Below are positions 28,301 through 35,732 of a stretch of 64,000 bases of DNA, one piece after another. Below the pieces are notes generated by a model. That model saw only the letters and a program-made list of their open reading frames with translations. It was not told the DNA's origin and ran no database searches. Origin of the DNA: Oryzomonas sp. (lineage in GTDB: Bacteria; Desulfobacterota; Desulfuromonadia; Geobacterales; Pseudopelobacteraceae); the NCBI GenBank assembly GCA_031292255.1, contig JARLHN010000029.1, forward strand, positions 93,341 through 157,340, given 5' to 3'. The first letter of the stretch is position 1. Every line of letters starts with the position of its first letter. Made by a program: the position numbers and the translations under genes.

Positions 28301-29665
28301 AACCTGCTGTCAATCATCAATAATATCCTTGATCTTTCCAAGATTGAGGCGGGCATGGTTGAAATAAATTTATCCGCATTCAGCCTGCTGCAATGCATCG
28401 GCGATGTTGCTCTGACGCTAAGCGCGACCACCTATGACAAAGGTATTTATCTTGACGTTGATGTAAGTGCCGATATCCCCGACATCCTGATTGGAGACCA
28501 ATTAAGAATCAATCAGATACTCTCCAACCTGCTGGGAAATGCCATCAAGTTCACCAGACAGGGGGGTATCACCATTTCGTCGCACGTCCTGAAACAAGAC
28601 GAGACGTCCGTGCTCGTGCAGATAGCAGTGAGAGACACCGGTATCGGCATATCTGCGGAAACAATTGATAACATATTCCTGCCGTTTGTCCAGGAAGACG
28701 GGTCAATAACACGGAGGTTTGGCGGGACAGGATTAGGGCTTTCCATCAGCAAGCAATTGGTTGAGCTTATTGGAGGTGAAATAGGGGTCGAGAGCCAACA
28801 GGGTAAAGGCTCGACATTTTGGTTTACTGTCCCATTCAAAAGATCATCGGAAGGAAAAATTGCCGTACCACAGCCCAAGATTACACCCAATTTGCCAGGC
28901 GCGCCTGCCGGTTCGGGCAGTGATATTCAAATATTATTGGCTGAGGATGACGAGATCAATCAGAGTGTTGCCAAGGCATATATTGCAAAGCTCGGGTATG
29001 CCGTGGATACGGTTAGTAATGGTAATGAAGCGTTACGCGCATTGGCAACAAAAGACTACTCCCTGGTGCTGATGGACTGCCAGATGCCGGAAAAGGGGGG
29101 ATTAGAGGCCACGACCATAATACGTGACCCTGAATCCGATGTACGGAACCATACTCTGCCGATTATTGCCTTGACCGCCAATGCCATCACGGGAGAACGT
29201 GAGAAATGCCTCAATGCGGGCATGGACGATTACCTGGCTAAACCGCTCAAATATGAGGAATTGGTTGAAGTTTTGTCAAAATGGTTGTCAGGCACCCCCA
29301 AAACGGAGGTTCAGGTTTTCGATGAAGCCGGATGTATCAAACAGCACCTGGATGACGAACAATTTGCGAAAGATACGGTAACCCTGTTCTTAACAAGAGT
29401 CTCCGGCTATTTTGCCGCTATTCGGGAATGCCTTGCGACAGGGGATGCCGAAGGCCTACGACTCCATTCACATACGTTTAAAGGCGCATCGGCAACGATC
29501 CATGCCAACAGGCTCTCCTTGTGCGCCGCTGAACTCCAGGAAATAGGTGAGCGCAATGACGTCGCTTTGTCCGATCAACTGATGCTACCGCTTGTGAATG
29601 AGTTTAACATCTTGAAGGCGGAATTGGCTAAACGTGGTTGGAACCAGCAAAAGCAGGAGAAGTGA
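25313..29665 (+). CDS. Large hybrid sensor histidine kinase (CHASE-PAS-PAS-GAF-PAS-HisKA-HATPase-REC-HPt)
   Basis: The 1450-residue protein has a membrane segment (about 8-26), a periplasmic CHASE-like domain (about 45-310), a second membrane segment (about 320-342), two PAS domains (about 355-470, 485-600), a GAF domain (about 610-790), a third PAS (about 805-925), HisKA with phospho-acceptor H960 ([11 protein letters not shown]), HATPase (about 1065-1185, with DTGIGI and GGTGLGL), a receiver with Asp near 1254 ([11 protein letters not shown]) and an HPt domain (HSHTFKGAS, about 1388). The GAF domain holds a cysteine knot of CxC/CxxCxC form near 684-695. A full phosphorelay is in one chain; the output regulator is not next door. 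AGGGA precedes the ATG. Confidence 0.92.
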   Translation: MLSSMINKKIITIGIIVFTGVALSAGAFIKARNWDRQRLLEDFDRAAEIRHAFLKREIESDLNALFVLKSYYVLSGISSRAGFHGFTAPLLMKYPSIQALEWIPRITDRQRNAYEKSVRKDGFSNFQITERTAQGQIIRAGQRQDYFPVYFVEPFRGNEIALGFDLASNSQRKESLERSCDIGAEFATGRITLVQEKANQFGFLVFSPIYQKRMTGNSVMVRREGLEGFVLGVFRIGDTVEKALSYLTPEGIDVYIYDNTAQENESLLYYHSSRMRKTAVSPINSRAVEPVKGLRYTRFFNVGGREWQIVCVPTPEYIANKESLQSWGFLLIGLLSTGLLTAFLLVDSRRAEELSITNQRLELATTSGLLGVWDWDIQADVLRWNDRMFELFGITQGEFEGHADDFPKALHPDDVVRVNEATKAAIEGQEYNDIEFRVVHPDGSIKIIKTHALIIRDHAGMAIRMIGLDHDITERKLAEMELRLSEERLRTIFEEAPIGIAFLGTQREITHINKRYRELLGYSEAEIIERGPAGLLHPDDVETSIALSTKLHTGEIPRFHMEQRYIRKDGAIVWSDTNISVLRDKDGQLIHTIGWAQDITERKQAELYGEIGQIALQILNEPGNLREAIQRILALFKRRTGFDAVGIRLQEGDDYPYFAQEGFSADFLLRENKLAEYDANGEICRGKGDCVCLVCTCGLVISGKADLANPLFTSGGSFWTNDSFLLTAIHPSEDPRHHPRNQCMHQGYASLALVPIRNMDRIIGLIQLSDRCKGQFTRNIIEIVEGIASHIGEALIRKQIEAALQESEDRYRTIVENSPNFVMIHVNGKFVYLNPTAVAKFGIADQQELIGKPITEVISPDFRDIACERVGKILASNQINQKTEERLLRKDGSTFWVELTGIPYNYNGNKAVLVIAVDITERKQSEENLLEYNNLLKEAREQAESANRTKSAFLANMSHEIRTPMNGVIGMAQLLAMTELDTEQFDYVEKLKVSGNNLLSIINNILDLSKIEAGMVEINLSAFSLLQCIGDVALTLSATTYDKGIYLDVDVSADIPDILIGDQLRINQILSNLLGNAIKFTRQGGITISSHVLKQDETSVLVQIAVRDTGIGISAETIDNIFLPFVQEDGSITRRFGGTGLGLSISKQLVELIGGEIGVESQQGKGSTFWFTVPFKRSSEGKIAVPQPKITPNLPGAPAGSGSDIQILLAEDDEINQSVAKAYIAKLGYAVDTVSNGNEALRALATKDYSLVLMDCQMPEKGGLEATTIIRDPESDVRNHTLPIIALTANAITGEREKCLNAGMDDYLAKPLKYEELVEVLSKWLSGTPKTEVQVFDEAGCIKQHLDDEQFAKDTVTLFLTRVSGYFAAIRECLATGDAEGLRLHSHTFKGASATIHANRLSLCAAELQEIGERNDVALSDQLMLPLVNEFNILKAELAKRGWNQQKQEK

Positions 29666-29914
29666 GCAACTGATTTCCAGACAAGTACCACGCGCCAGAA
29701 GAATGTTCCAAAAGGAATGGTAAAAAACATGCCCATGGCAATGAATAAAACCTCATTCCTTTCCCGCATGCCGGTTGTAGATGATGAGGAAGTCTCTCGA
29801 TATGACCTGCCGGGATACAGACTGCGATAGTCGGCTTTTTTATCGAAAGGTAATTTATGGACATGGGGGTTTGGCCTTATGACCCCAAAAAGGAGGAATC
29901 GTTGTCGTATCCCC

Positions 29915-30931
29915 CTACACCGATTCACCCTTCGACCCGGCCGCCATCCCCACGGCCATCCTGACGGCCGCCAGCAGGCTCTTTTCCGAGGCCCGTCCCG
30001 TCCCTGCCAAGTCATAGGCAGTGCCATGGTCCACCGACGTGCGGATGATCGGCAAGCCAAGCGTGACGTTGACCCCATCGTCGAAATGGAGCATCTTGAG
30101 CGGTATCAACCCCTGGTCGTGGTACATGGCCACTACCCCATCGTACACACCCTGCTGGGCAAAATAAAAGAGAGTGTCCGCCGAATGCGGCCCCGTGGCG
30201 TCGATTCCCTCGTGCTTCGCCGTTTCGACGGCCGGCGCGATGTATTCCTGTTCCTCGTTGCCGAACATCCCCCCCTCGCCGCAATGAGGGTTGAGGGCCA
30301 ACACCGCCAGGCGGGGACGGGCCTTGCCGGTGAGGCGCCGCACCCCGTCCGCCGTAATCCGGATCGTGTTCAACACCCGCTCCCGGCTGATCAGGCCGGG
30401 CACATCACGAAGCGCCTCGTGAATCGTCACCAGGCTGACCCGGAGCAGATCGCCCGCCAGCATCATCACATAATCATCGACCCCGCACAGCTCGGCCAAA
30501 AGCTCGGTGTGCCCGTGGAAATCATGGCCGGCGCGGTTCATGGCCTCTTTGTTGATGGGCGCCGTGGCCATAGCCGCCACCCGGCCCGCAAGGCAAAGGC
30601 GTGCAGCCGTGCAGATATAGCGATAAACGGCTTCGCCGGCTGCCAATGTCGGCCTGCCGTAGCGCAGATCCTCTTCAGACAGGCGGGAGAGCGGTAAAAT
30701 GGCCATGGCACCGTCCGGGACCCGGTACGCCTCCTCAGGCTCAGCGACCTCCACTATCCCCAGCCGCGAGCCGCAGACCTGTAATGCCCGCTCAAGCGCC
30801 GGCCTGTCGCCCACGACAAGCGGGGTACAAAGCGCGGCAACCTCGGGATGCCTCCACGCCTTGACGATAATCTCCGGCCCAACGGCACAGGGATCTCCCA
30901 TGGTGATGGCTATCAGGGGCTTTTCAGGCAT
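29915..30931 (-). CDS. pdxA: 4-hydroxythreonine-4-phosphate dehydrogenase
   Basis: The 338-residue enzyme belongs to pyridoxal phosphate synthesis, oxidising 4-phosphohydroxy-L-threonine with NAD. It opens with ITMGDPCAVGPEI (family ITMGDPAGIGPE) and contains the metal-binding histidines in FHGHTELLAE, MYHDQGLIPLK and the terminal TSVDHGTAYDLAGTG. The CA for AG change in the first box is a small departure. It overlaps the end of cbiG by eight bases, so vitamin B6 and B12 genes share an operon. Confidence 0.93.
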   Translation of the reverse strand: MPEKPLIAITMGDPCAVGPEIIVKAWRHPEVAALCTPLVVGDRPALERALQVCGSRLGIVEVAEPEEAYRVPDGAMAILPLSRLSEEDLRYGRPTLAAGEAVYRYICTAARLCLAGRVAAMATAPINKEAMNRAGHDFHGHTELLAELCGVDDYVMMLAGDLLRVSLVTIHEALRDVPGLISRERVLNTIRITADGVRRLTGKARPRLAVLALNPHCGEGGMFGNEEQEYIAPAVETAKHEGIDATGPHSADTLFYFAQQGVYDGVVAMYHDQGLIPLKMLHFDDGVNVTLGLPIIRTSVDHGTAYDLAGTGRASEKSLLAAVRMAVGMAAGSKGESV

Positions 30932-32000
30932 AGGGTTCCTCTTCCTTCATCTCTGCAACCGCCAGGGTGACATTCTCGGATTTGACCTTCTTCAGCAGCA
31001 GCCGGCCGCCGCCCGACCCAAGTATGGCGGACGGTTCCGCCACGCCCGAGACGCCGACGGCCGCCAGGGCATGCGGCGACGGCGGGGACGGGACCGCGAC
31101 GGCATTCAATTCGTTTGCCCCGAAGCATGTCAGCGGAACGCCCAGCCGTTCGGCAAAGGCAATCAACCCCGCTTCATCGCGCTTGACCGTTATCGTGGCG
31201 ATCAACCGCACACTCTTTCGGGAGAGGAATATGCGTTTGAGCTGGGCCGTGACAAAATCATCGATTTCATCCACTGCTGTGCCGCGGTTGCATCCGATGC
31301 CCAGCACCAGGTTGCAGGGGCGCAGGATCAACAAGTTGTCAGGATGGGTCTGGGGCGGCAGATGGCGATTGGTGACGAACAGGAAGCCGTGCGCCGGGCT
31401 ATCCATCGCCTCGGCGAAGGTATCGTGAAAAGAGGTTTTGCCCCGGCCGTACAGCCAGAAACGCGTCTTACCCGTGGGATCGACGACGGCGATCTCCTCG
31501 TCGTCCAAAAGCAGCCTGTTGAGCAGCTTGACCCGGCTGATGTCGTCGATAACCCACCCCTGCTCCTTGGCCAGAAGGTCGAACGAAGGAAGCCCATTGG
31601 CGTCCGTTGCGGTGGTGATGACCGGCCGGGCCCCGCTGATGAAGGCGCAGCGTTCGGCCAGTTCGTTGGCGCCGCCCAGATGGCCCGCGATGAGCGAAAT
31701 GGCAAATTTGCCCGCATCGTCCATCACCACAACCGCCGGGTCTGTTTCCTTGGACTCGAGAAGCGGTGCGATCATGCGCACCACGATGCCGGCGGCCATG
31801 ATGAAGACGAAACCGTCGTACGCCCTCCAGAGCGATGCCGTCAGCGTCCTCAGGTCGGCAGGATCGAATAGGCACCTGTTCGTTCCGGCTTGTCCGGCAT
31901 AGCGGTTGGAAACTTGCAGATCCGCACCGGGCAACCCGCCCCGCAATCTTTGCCCCAGTTGAGCCCCGTTGCGGGTTATGGCGATCACGGCGACGCGCAT
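30924..32000 (-). CDS. cbiG: Cobalt-precorrin-5A hydrolase (CbiG)
   Basis: The 358-residue protein opens the ring lactone of cobalt-precorrin-5A in the anaerobic cobalamin path, releasing acetaldehyde. N-terminal domain marks are FIMAAGIVVRMIAPLL and GGANELAERCA; the C-terminal CbiG domain has LGIGCNRGT and the late GVSGVAEPSAIL. The frame is open further upstream, but the ATG at 32000 lies one base after the cbiF stop and starts the typical MRVAVIAITRNG. It overlaps pdxA. Confidence 0.93.
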   Translation of the reverse strand: MRVAVIAITRNGAQLGQRLRGGLPGADLQVSNRYAGQAGTNRCLFDPADLRTLTASLWRAYDGFVFIMAAGIVVRMIAPLLESKETDPAVVVMDDAGKFAISLIAGHLGGANELAERCAFISGARPVITTATDANGLPSFDLLAKEQGWVIDDISRVKLLNRLLLDDEEIAVVDPTGKTRFWLYGRGKTSFHDTFAEAMDSPAHGFLFVTNRHLPPQTHPDNLLILRPCNLVLGIGCNRGTAVDEIDDFVTAQLKRIFLSRKSVRLIATITVKRDEAGLIAFAERLGVPLTCFGANELNAVAVPSPPSPHALAAVGVSGVAEPSAILGSGGGRLLLKKVKSENVTLAVAEMKEEEPYA

Positions 32001-32001
32001 G

Positions 32002-32781
32002 TCATGCAACGGCGCTGCCGCGAAAACCGTGGGAGAAGCCGTCATCGTAGAGCTGCGACCGCGCCTTGAGCCCTTCACGCCGAGCCGCCAGAACATCTCC
32101 GACGATAATCAGGGCTTGGCGCTCGATGCCGGCTTCACGGATCTTGGCGGCGATATCGGCCAGGGTACCCTCGACGATCAGTTCGTCCTCCCAAGAGGCG
32201 CGACAGACCACGGCGGCCGCAGTCGCCGGTGTGTAGGCCCCGGTCAGAAGTTCTTCGACCACCCGGTCGATCATGCCAACCGAGAGGTAGATCACCAGGG
32301 TAGCGCCAATGCCGGCGATGCGGCCGAGGTTTTCCCGTTCCGGCACCGGCGTGCGCCCCTCCATACGGGTGAAGATCACTGTCTGGGAAACCTCCGGCAG
32401 GGTCAGTTCCTGCTTGAGGGCGGCGGCAGCGGCAAAGGCGCTGGTCACACCGGGCACCACACGGTACGCCACGCCAAGACGATCAAGGGCTTCCATCTGT
32501 TCCTGGATGGCGCCGTAGATCGAGGGGTCCCCGGTGTGAAGGCGCACCACGCTCTTGCCGGCCGGGACGGCATCCATGATGACGTTCATGACCTCGTCGA
32601 GCGTCATGCCGGCCGAGTCGTACACAGAGGCATTGGCGGCGTAGCGGCGGACCAGTTCCCGGTCCACCAGACTGCCGGCATAGATGACCACATCGGCATG
32701 GCGTAAAAGCCGCGCCCCACGGATGGTGATGAGGTCGGATGCCCCCGGTCCCGCGCCGACAAATGAAACCTGCTCTGACAT
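32002..32781 (-). CDS. cbiF: Precorrin-4 C11-methyltransferase (CobM/CbiF)
   Basis: The 259-residue SAM-dependent methyltransferase adds the C11 methyl of the corrin ring. Family marks are VSFVGAGPGASDLITIRG, YAGSLV, RLHTGDPSIYGA, VPGVTS and TRMEGRTPVP. With CbiG beside it the anaerobic name CbiF is preferred to CobM. AGGAG stands six bases before the chosen ATG at 32781; the longer frame runs into the promoter. It is the first gene of the cbiF-cbiG-pdxA operon. Confidence 0.95.
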   Translation of the reverse strand: MSEQVSFVGAGPGASDLITIRGARLLRHADVVIYAGSLVDRELVRRYAANASVYDSAGMTLDEVMNVIMDAVPAGKSVVRLHTGDPSIYGAIQEQMEALDRLGVAYRVVPGVTSAFAAAAALKQELTLPEVSQTVIFTRMEGRTPVPERENLGRIAGIGATLVIYLSVGMIDRVVEELLTGAYTPATAAAVVCRASWEDELIVEGTLADIAAKIREAGIERQALIIVGDVLAARREGLKARSQLYDDGFSHGFRGSAVA

Positions 32782-32838
32782 GATGTATCTGCTCCTTAAT
32801 TTCTTTGGCAAAACAAGATGATGGCGTTCCCTGCTGAA

Positions 32839-32867
32839 TTTGTAGTCCGAAACCAGCCTCATGTCAA
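32839..32867 (-). promoter_or_regulatory. Candidate sigma-70 promoter for cbiF-cbiG-pdxA
   Basis: On the minus strand TTGACA (32867-32862) is followed after exactly 17 bases by TACAAA (32844-32839), about 58 bases before the cbiF start. No cobalamin-riboswitch box lies between it and the gene. Confidence 0.6.
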
Positions 32868-32910
32868 GATTGAGAGGCGAAATGGCCCCGCACCGCCGTT
32901 GTTTTTTCAA

Positions 32911-32938
32911 TTGACAATTTGCATGAAAGTATTAGGAT
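32911..32938 (+). promoter_or_regulatory. Candidate sigma-70 promoter for a tiny transcription unit
   Basis: TTGACA (32911-32916), 16-base spacer, TAGGAT (32933-32938). It drives to the right, back-to-back with the cbiF promoter, and leads into a ribosome site and a 24-codon ORF. Confidence 0.55.
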
Positions 32939-32992
32939 TAATTATATCTTGTTAGATACGTCATCAGTAAACCATGAAAGGAGAACCCGATT

Positions 32993-33067
32993 ATGTGGAC
33001 CTCAAGATTCAGGATTCGTCCGGTATCCCACTGCAAAGAGGGTTGCCCTAGCCGGCCCGCCGCATGA
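32993..33067 (+). CDS. 24-residue peptide ORF (MWTSRFRIRPVSHCKEGCP...) of unknown role
   Basis: A short frame begins at the ATG at 32993 with AAAGGAG nine bases before it and ends at TGA 33065-33067. The peptide is basic at the N-terminal side (five Arg in all), has a CKEGC pair and ends in SRPAA. The stop codon lies in the loop of a hairpin (33056-33064 with 33070-33078), and a strong terminator follows at once. It could be a leader peptide controlling the thioesterase operon, a small functional or modified peptide, or just the reading part of a small RNA. An overlapping frame from 32974 lacks a ribosome site. I recognise no family. Confidence 0.55.
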   Translation: MWTSRFRIRPVSHCKEGCPSRPAA

Positions 33068-33078
33068 CCTGTGGCGGG
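33056..33078 (+). other. Hairpin enclosing the stop codon of the 24-residue ORF
   Basis: cccgccgca (33056-33064) pairs with tgtggcggg (33070-33078) over nine bases with one G-T wobble; the five-base loop tgacc holds the TGA stop. A second, terminator-type hairpin begins 11 bases later. Confidence 0.65.
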
Positions 33079-33088
33079 CGTTCCGATT

Positions 33089-33124
33089 AAAGCCCCCTGC
33101 CCCATGGACAGGGGGCTTTTTTTT
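33089..33124 (+). terminator. Rho-independent terminator of the tiny unit
   Basis: aaagccccctg (33089-33099) and cagggggcttt (33109-33119) pair perfectly around a nine-base loop and run into eight T residues (33117-33124). It could end the short transcript or attenuate read-through into the thioesterase gene 126 bases on. Confidence 0.9.
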
Positions 33125-33180
33125 TGGAGGTAATCTGCTATGATGCCGTTGCGATAAGATACGACATACTACCCAGATCT

Positions 33181-33227
33181 GTGAATCGTGAAGATTGCAT
33201 CTTTACCAACCACGTTTCACCATTCAC
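33181..33227. repeat. Short inverted repeat before the thioesterase gene
   Basis: gtgaatcgtgaa (33181-33192) and ttcaccattcac (33216-33227) match at 11 of 12 positions as inverted copies. A small dispersed-repeat type; no T-run. Confidence 0.4.
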
Positions 33228-33249
33228 CAGCCACAAAATCAAGGCACAC

Positions 33250-33996
33250 ATGGAACAAGGGCTCTTTACGAAGGATTTTCCGGTTCGCTACCACGAATTG
33301 GACAGTTGCGGCAACCTGCGGGTAGCGACCCTGCTTAACTATCTGCAGGACACGGCAGGGATGCATGCGGCGCTTCTGGGGGTATCCTTGGCCGACCTGC
33401 GAAAGCTGAGGCTGACCTGGGTGCTGTCACGCATCCACCTGGTGGTGGAACGCTATCCGCGAGCCGGGGAAACCGTAACGGTCCGCACCTGGCCGGCAAT
33501 ACGCCAGGAGATATTTACCTGCCGTGAATTCGAACTGCGCGACAATCATGGCGCCTGGGTTGCGCGGGCAACCACCTCATGGGCGGTATTGAACGTTGAC
33601 ACCCGTCGCGCGGTCAGGCTGGAAGGCAATCTCCCCCCTTATCCGCTGACGCCGAGACGGGCAGTGGATGACGACTTCGCCTCCCTGCCGGCCTTCCCCG
33701 AGGCAGCCACAGCGGAGATAGGCTTCCGGGTCCTGCGAAACGATCTGGACGTCAACAACCACGTCAACAACACCGTCTATGTCGGGTGGGCGCTGGAAGC
33801 GGTCCCGGACTCCGTGGCGAAGGGCAACCTGACAGAGTTGGAGATTGCCTTCCGGACAGAGGTCCACCGCGGAGATTGCGTTATCTCACGCTGTGCCGTC
33901 GCGGACACTGGACCGGTAACCAGCTGCCTGCACCAGATTTCGAGCCAACGGGACGACAGGGAACTGGCGCGCCTGAGGACCTGCTGGGAAAAATGA
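33250..33996 (+). CDS. Acyl-ACP thioesterase (FatA/B-like)
   Basis: The 248-residue protein is a double hot-dog thioesterase that releases fatty acids from acyl carrier protein. Family features are the opening FPVRYHELDSCGNLRVATLLNYLQD, RLTWVLSRIHLVVERYP and the second-domain catalytic block NDLDVNNHVNNTVYVGW (Asp-Asn-His). The frame is open to 33124, but the leading residues are not family-like and AAGG lies five bases before the ATG at 33250. It heads an operon with a HIT protein and an M16 peptidase. Confidence 0.88.
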   Translation: MEQGLFTKDFPVRYHELDSCGNLRVATLLNYLQDTAGMHAALLGVSLADLRKLRLTWVLSRIHLVVERYPRAGETVTVRTWPAIRQEIFTCREFELRDNHGAWVARATTSWAVLNVDTRRAVRLEGNLPPYPLTPRRAVDDDFASLPAFPEAATAEIGFRVLRNDLDVNNHVNNTVYVGWALEAVPDSVAKGNLTELEIAFRTEVHRGDCVISRCAVADTGPVTSCLHQISSQRDDRELARLRTCWEK

Positions 33997-34015
33997 GAGA
34001 GCGCCGGAGCCATTC

Positions 34016-34435
34016 ATGACACTGTTACCTTGCCCCATGTGCCACCGTTGGGAGAGCGATGTCGAGCTGCGCATCGCCGAATTCGACCACTCCTACGTCA
34101 TCCTCAACCGCGATCAGTTCTTCCCCGGTTATACGCTGCTGTTCAGCAAGACCCACGTGACCGAGCTGTTCCACCTCGACCGCCGGGTACGGGGCGAACT
34201 GATGGAAGAGGTCAACCGGACAGCCAAGGCGCTGTTCGACGTCTTCCGGCCCGACAAGATCAACTACGAACTCCTGGGCAACATGGTGCCGCACATGCAC
34301 TGGCATCTCGTGCCGCGTTTCGCGTCGGAAAAGGCCTGGCCGCGCCCGATCTGGGCCGACCCCCATGACGAGTTGTTCCTGACACCGGAAGAATACCGCC
34401 GTCTCATCGCACAAATACAGGAGGCGCTGACATGA
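34016..34435 (+). CDS. HIT family nucleotide hydrolase/transferase
   Basis: The 139-residue protein carries the histidine triad in NMVPHMHWHLVPR (HxHxH). A CPMC pair at residues 6-9 may hold zinc with a downstream histidine. HIT enzymes act on nucleoside phosphoramidates or dinucleotides in the cytoplasm. Its stop overlaps the start of the M16 gene by four bases. Confidence 0.92.
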   Translation: MTLLPCPMCHRWESDVELRIAEFDHSYVILNRDQFFPGYTLLFSKTHVTELFHLDRRVRGELMEEVNRTAKALFDVFRPDKINYELLGNMVPHMHWHLVPRFASEKAWPRPIWADPHDELFLTPEEYRRLIAQIQEALT

Positions 34436-35721
34436 TCAGGCCGTTTTTTCACTCCCTGGCCAACGGCTTGCGGGTCGTTTGTGTCGAGATGCCCCATCTG
34501 CACTCGGCCGAACTCGCCATCTACGTCAAGGCCGGAGGACGCAACGACCCGCCCGGCAGGGAAGGACTTTCCCACTTTCTCGAGCACATTCTCTTTCGCG
34601 GCACAACCGATTATGCCTCGTCGCTTGAGATCGAAGCCGCCTTCGAGGCCGTCGGCGGGAACCCCAATGCCGCCACCGACGCTGAATCAACCTGTTACTA
34701 CTCACGCGTCCACCCCGCCCATGTGCGGCAAGGCATGGAAATCTTCGCTTCCATGCTGCTTCGGCCGCTTCTGGAGGGGATCGCAATCGAGCAGCGCATC
34801 ATCACGGAAGAGGCGCGGGAAGACTTGAACGAGTTGGGCGACGAGATCAACCCCGACACCATTGCCAGCCGCCTGCTCTGGCCGCGGCACCCTCTGGGCA
34901 TGCCCACGATCGGCACCCTGGAGAGTATTGCCGCCATCGACCGGACAGACCTTGGGGCACACCTGAGGCGGTACTATGTCCCGAGCGCAACGGTAATCGT
35001 GGTTGCCGGCCCGGTATGCTGCCACGATATATTTACCGCCGCGGGCAAGGTATTCGACGGTTGGCAGGGTAGCGCACCCCCGGCGGTCCCCCTGGTCACC
35101 AAGCGTAATAACACTCCACAGATTCGATTCGTGCGCGACTCGGATAGCCAGATGAACCTGCAACTCGCTTTTCTCGGGTTTCCCCGCAGGGATCGGCGAT
35201 TCATGGCCGTTCGTCTTTTGCGCCGGATTCTTGCGGGTGGCGGCAGTTCCCGCCTGCACCTGCGGCTGCGGGAGGAGTTGGGAATCGTCTATTCCGTGGA
35301 GGGGGCCATTGGGGCCTATGACGAAACCGGCTGCCTGACCTTTGATCTCTCCACTGCCCCGAACAACCTGCTCCAAGCGGTCGAGGTCACCCTTGAAGAG
35401 ATCCGGCGCATTGCCGACGAACCGATCACAGCGGCGGAACTGGAACGGATCCGGCAGTCGTACATCTTTGATCTGGAATATAGTCGCGATTCGGCATATG
35501 AGATGGGGGTGCGCTACGGCTGGGGTGAATTGGTCGGGGTAAAACGCAGCATCGAGGAAGACCAGGAAGAGGCGCGGCACATCACGGCAGATGTGGTGCA
35601 GGAGGCTGCCCGCAGCCTCTTTGCACCGCAAAATCTGAACCTGGTGGCTGTCGGGCCGTACAAGAAGGGGATGAAAAAGAAGACACGGGAACTGGTCGGA
35701 CACTATGCAAACCGTTTTTAA
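34432..35721 (+). CDS. Cytoplasmic M16 family peptidase
   Basis: The 429-residue protein is a two-domain M16 zinc peptidase with HFLEH at residues 48-52 (H48, E51, H52) and the distal glutamate in QRIITEEAREDLNE. The second domain keeps GGGSSRLHLRLREELGIVYSV, the Arg/Tyr-type substrate element. There is no signal peptide, so it is cytoplasmic, unlike the other M16 proteins in the window. It resembles the single-gene bacterial processing peptidases often called YmxG/PepR. It is coupled to the HIT gene by a four-base overlap. Confidence 0.92.
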   Translation: MIRPFFHSLANGLRVVCVEMPHLHSAELAIYVKAGGRNDPPGREGLSHFLEHILFRGTTDYASSLEIEAAFEAVGGNPNAATDAESTCYYSRVHPAHVRQGMEIFASMLLRPLLEGIAIEQRIITEEAREDLNELGDEINPDTIASRLLWPRHPLGMPTIGTLESIAAIDRTDLGAHLRRYYVPSATVIVVAGPVCCHDIFTAAGKVFDGWQGSAPPAVPLVTKRNNTPQIRFVRDSDSQMNLQLAFLGFPRRDRRFMAVRLLRRILAGGGSSRLHLRLREELGIVYSVEGAIGAYDETGCLTFDLSTAPNNLLQAVEVTLEEIRRIADEPITAAELERIRQSYIFDLEYSRDSAYEMGVRYGWGELVGVKRSIEEDQEEARHITADVVQEAARSLFAPQNLNLVAVGPYKKGMKKKTRELVGHYANRF

Positions 35722-35732
35722 ACCCTGTCAGA

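Noticed and set aside
29680-29770. A short minus-strand frame with a hydrophobic segment (VLFIAMGMFFTIPFGTFFWR)
   Set aside because: No ribosome site, extends antisense into the kinase gene end; could be a remnant but cannot be supported. The 249-base gap 29666-29914 otherwise shows nothing clear.
32974-33051. Overlapping frame MKGEPDYVDLKIQ in the tiny unit
   Set aside because: No ribosome site before its ATG, while AAAGGAG fits the ATG at 32993.
33065-33124. UGA at 33065 as a selenocysteine codon with the hairpin as SECIS
   Set aside because: The UGA lies in the loop, not upstream of the stem, and the frame beyond runs through the terminator.
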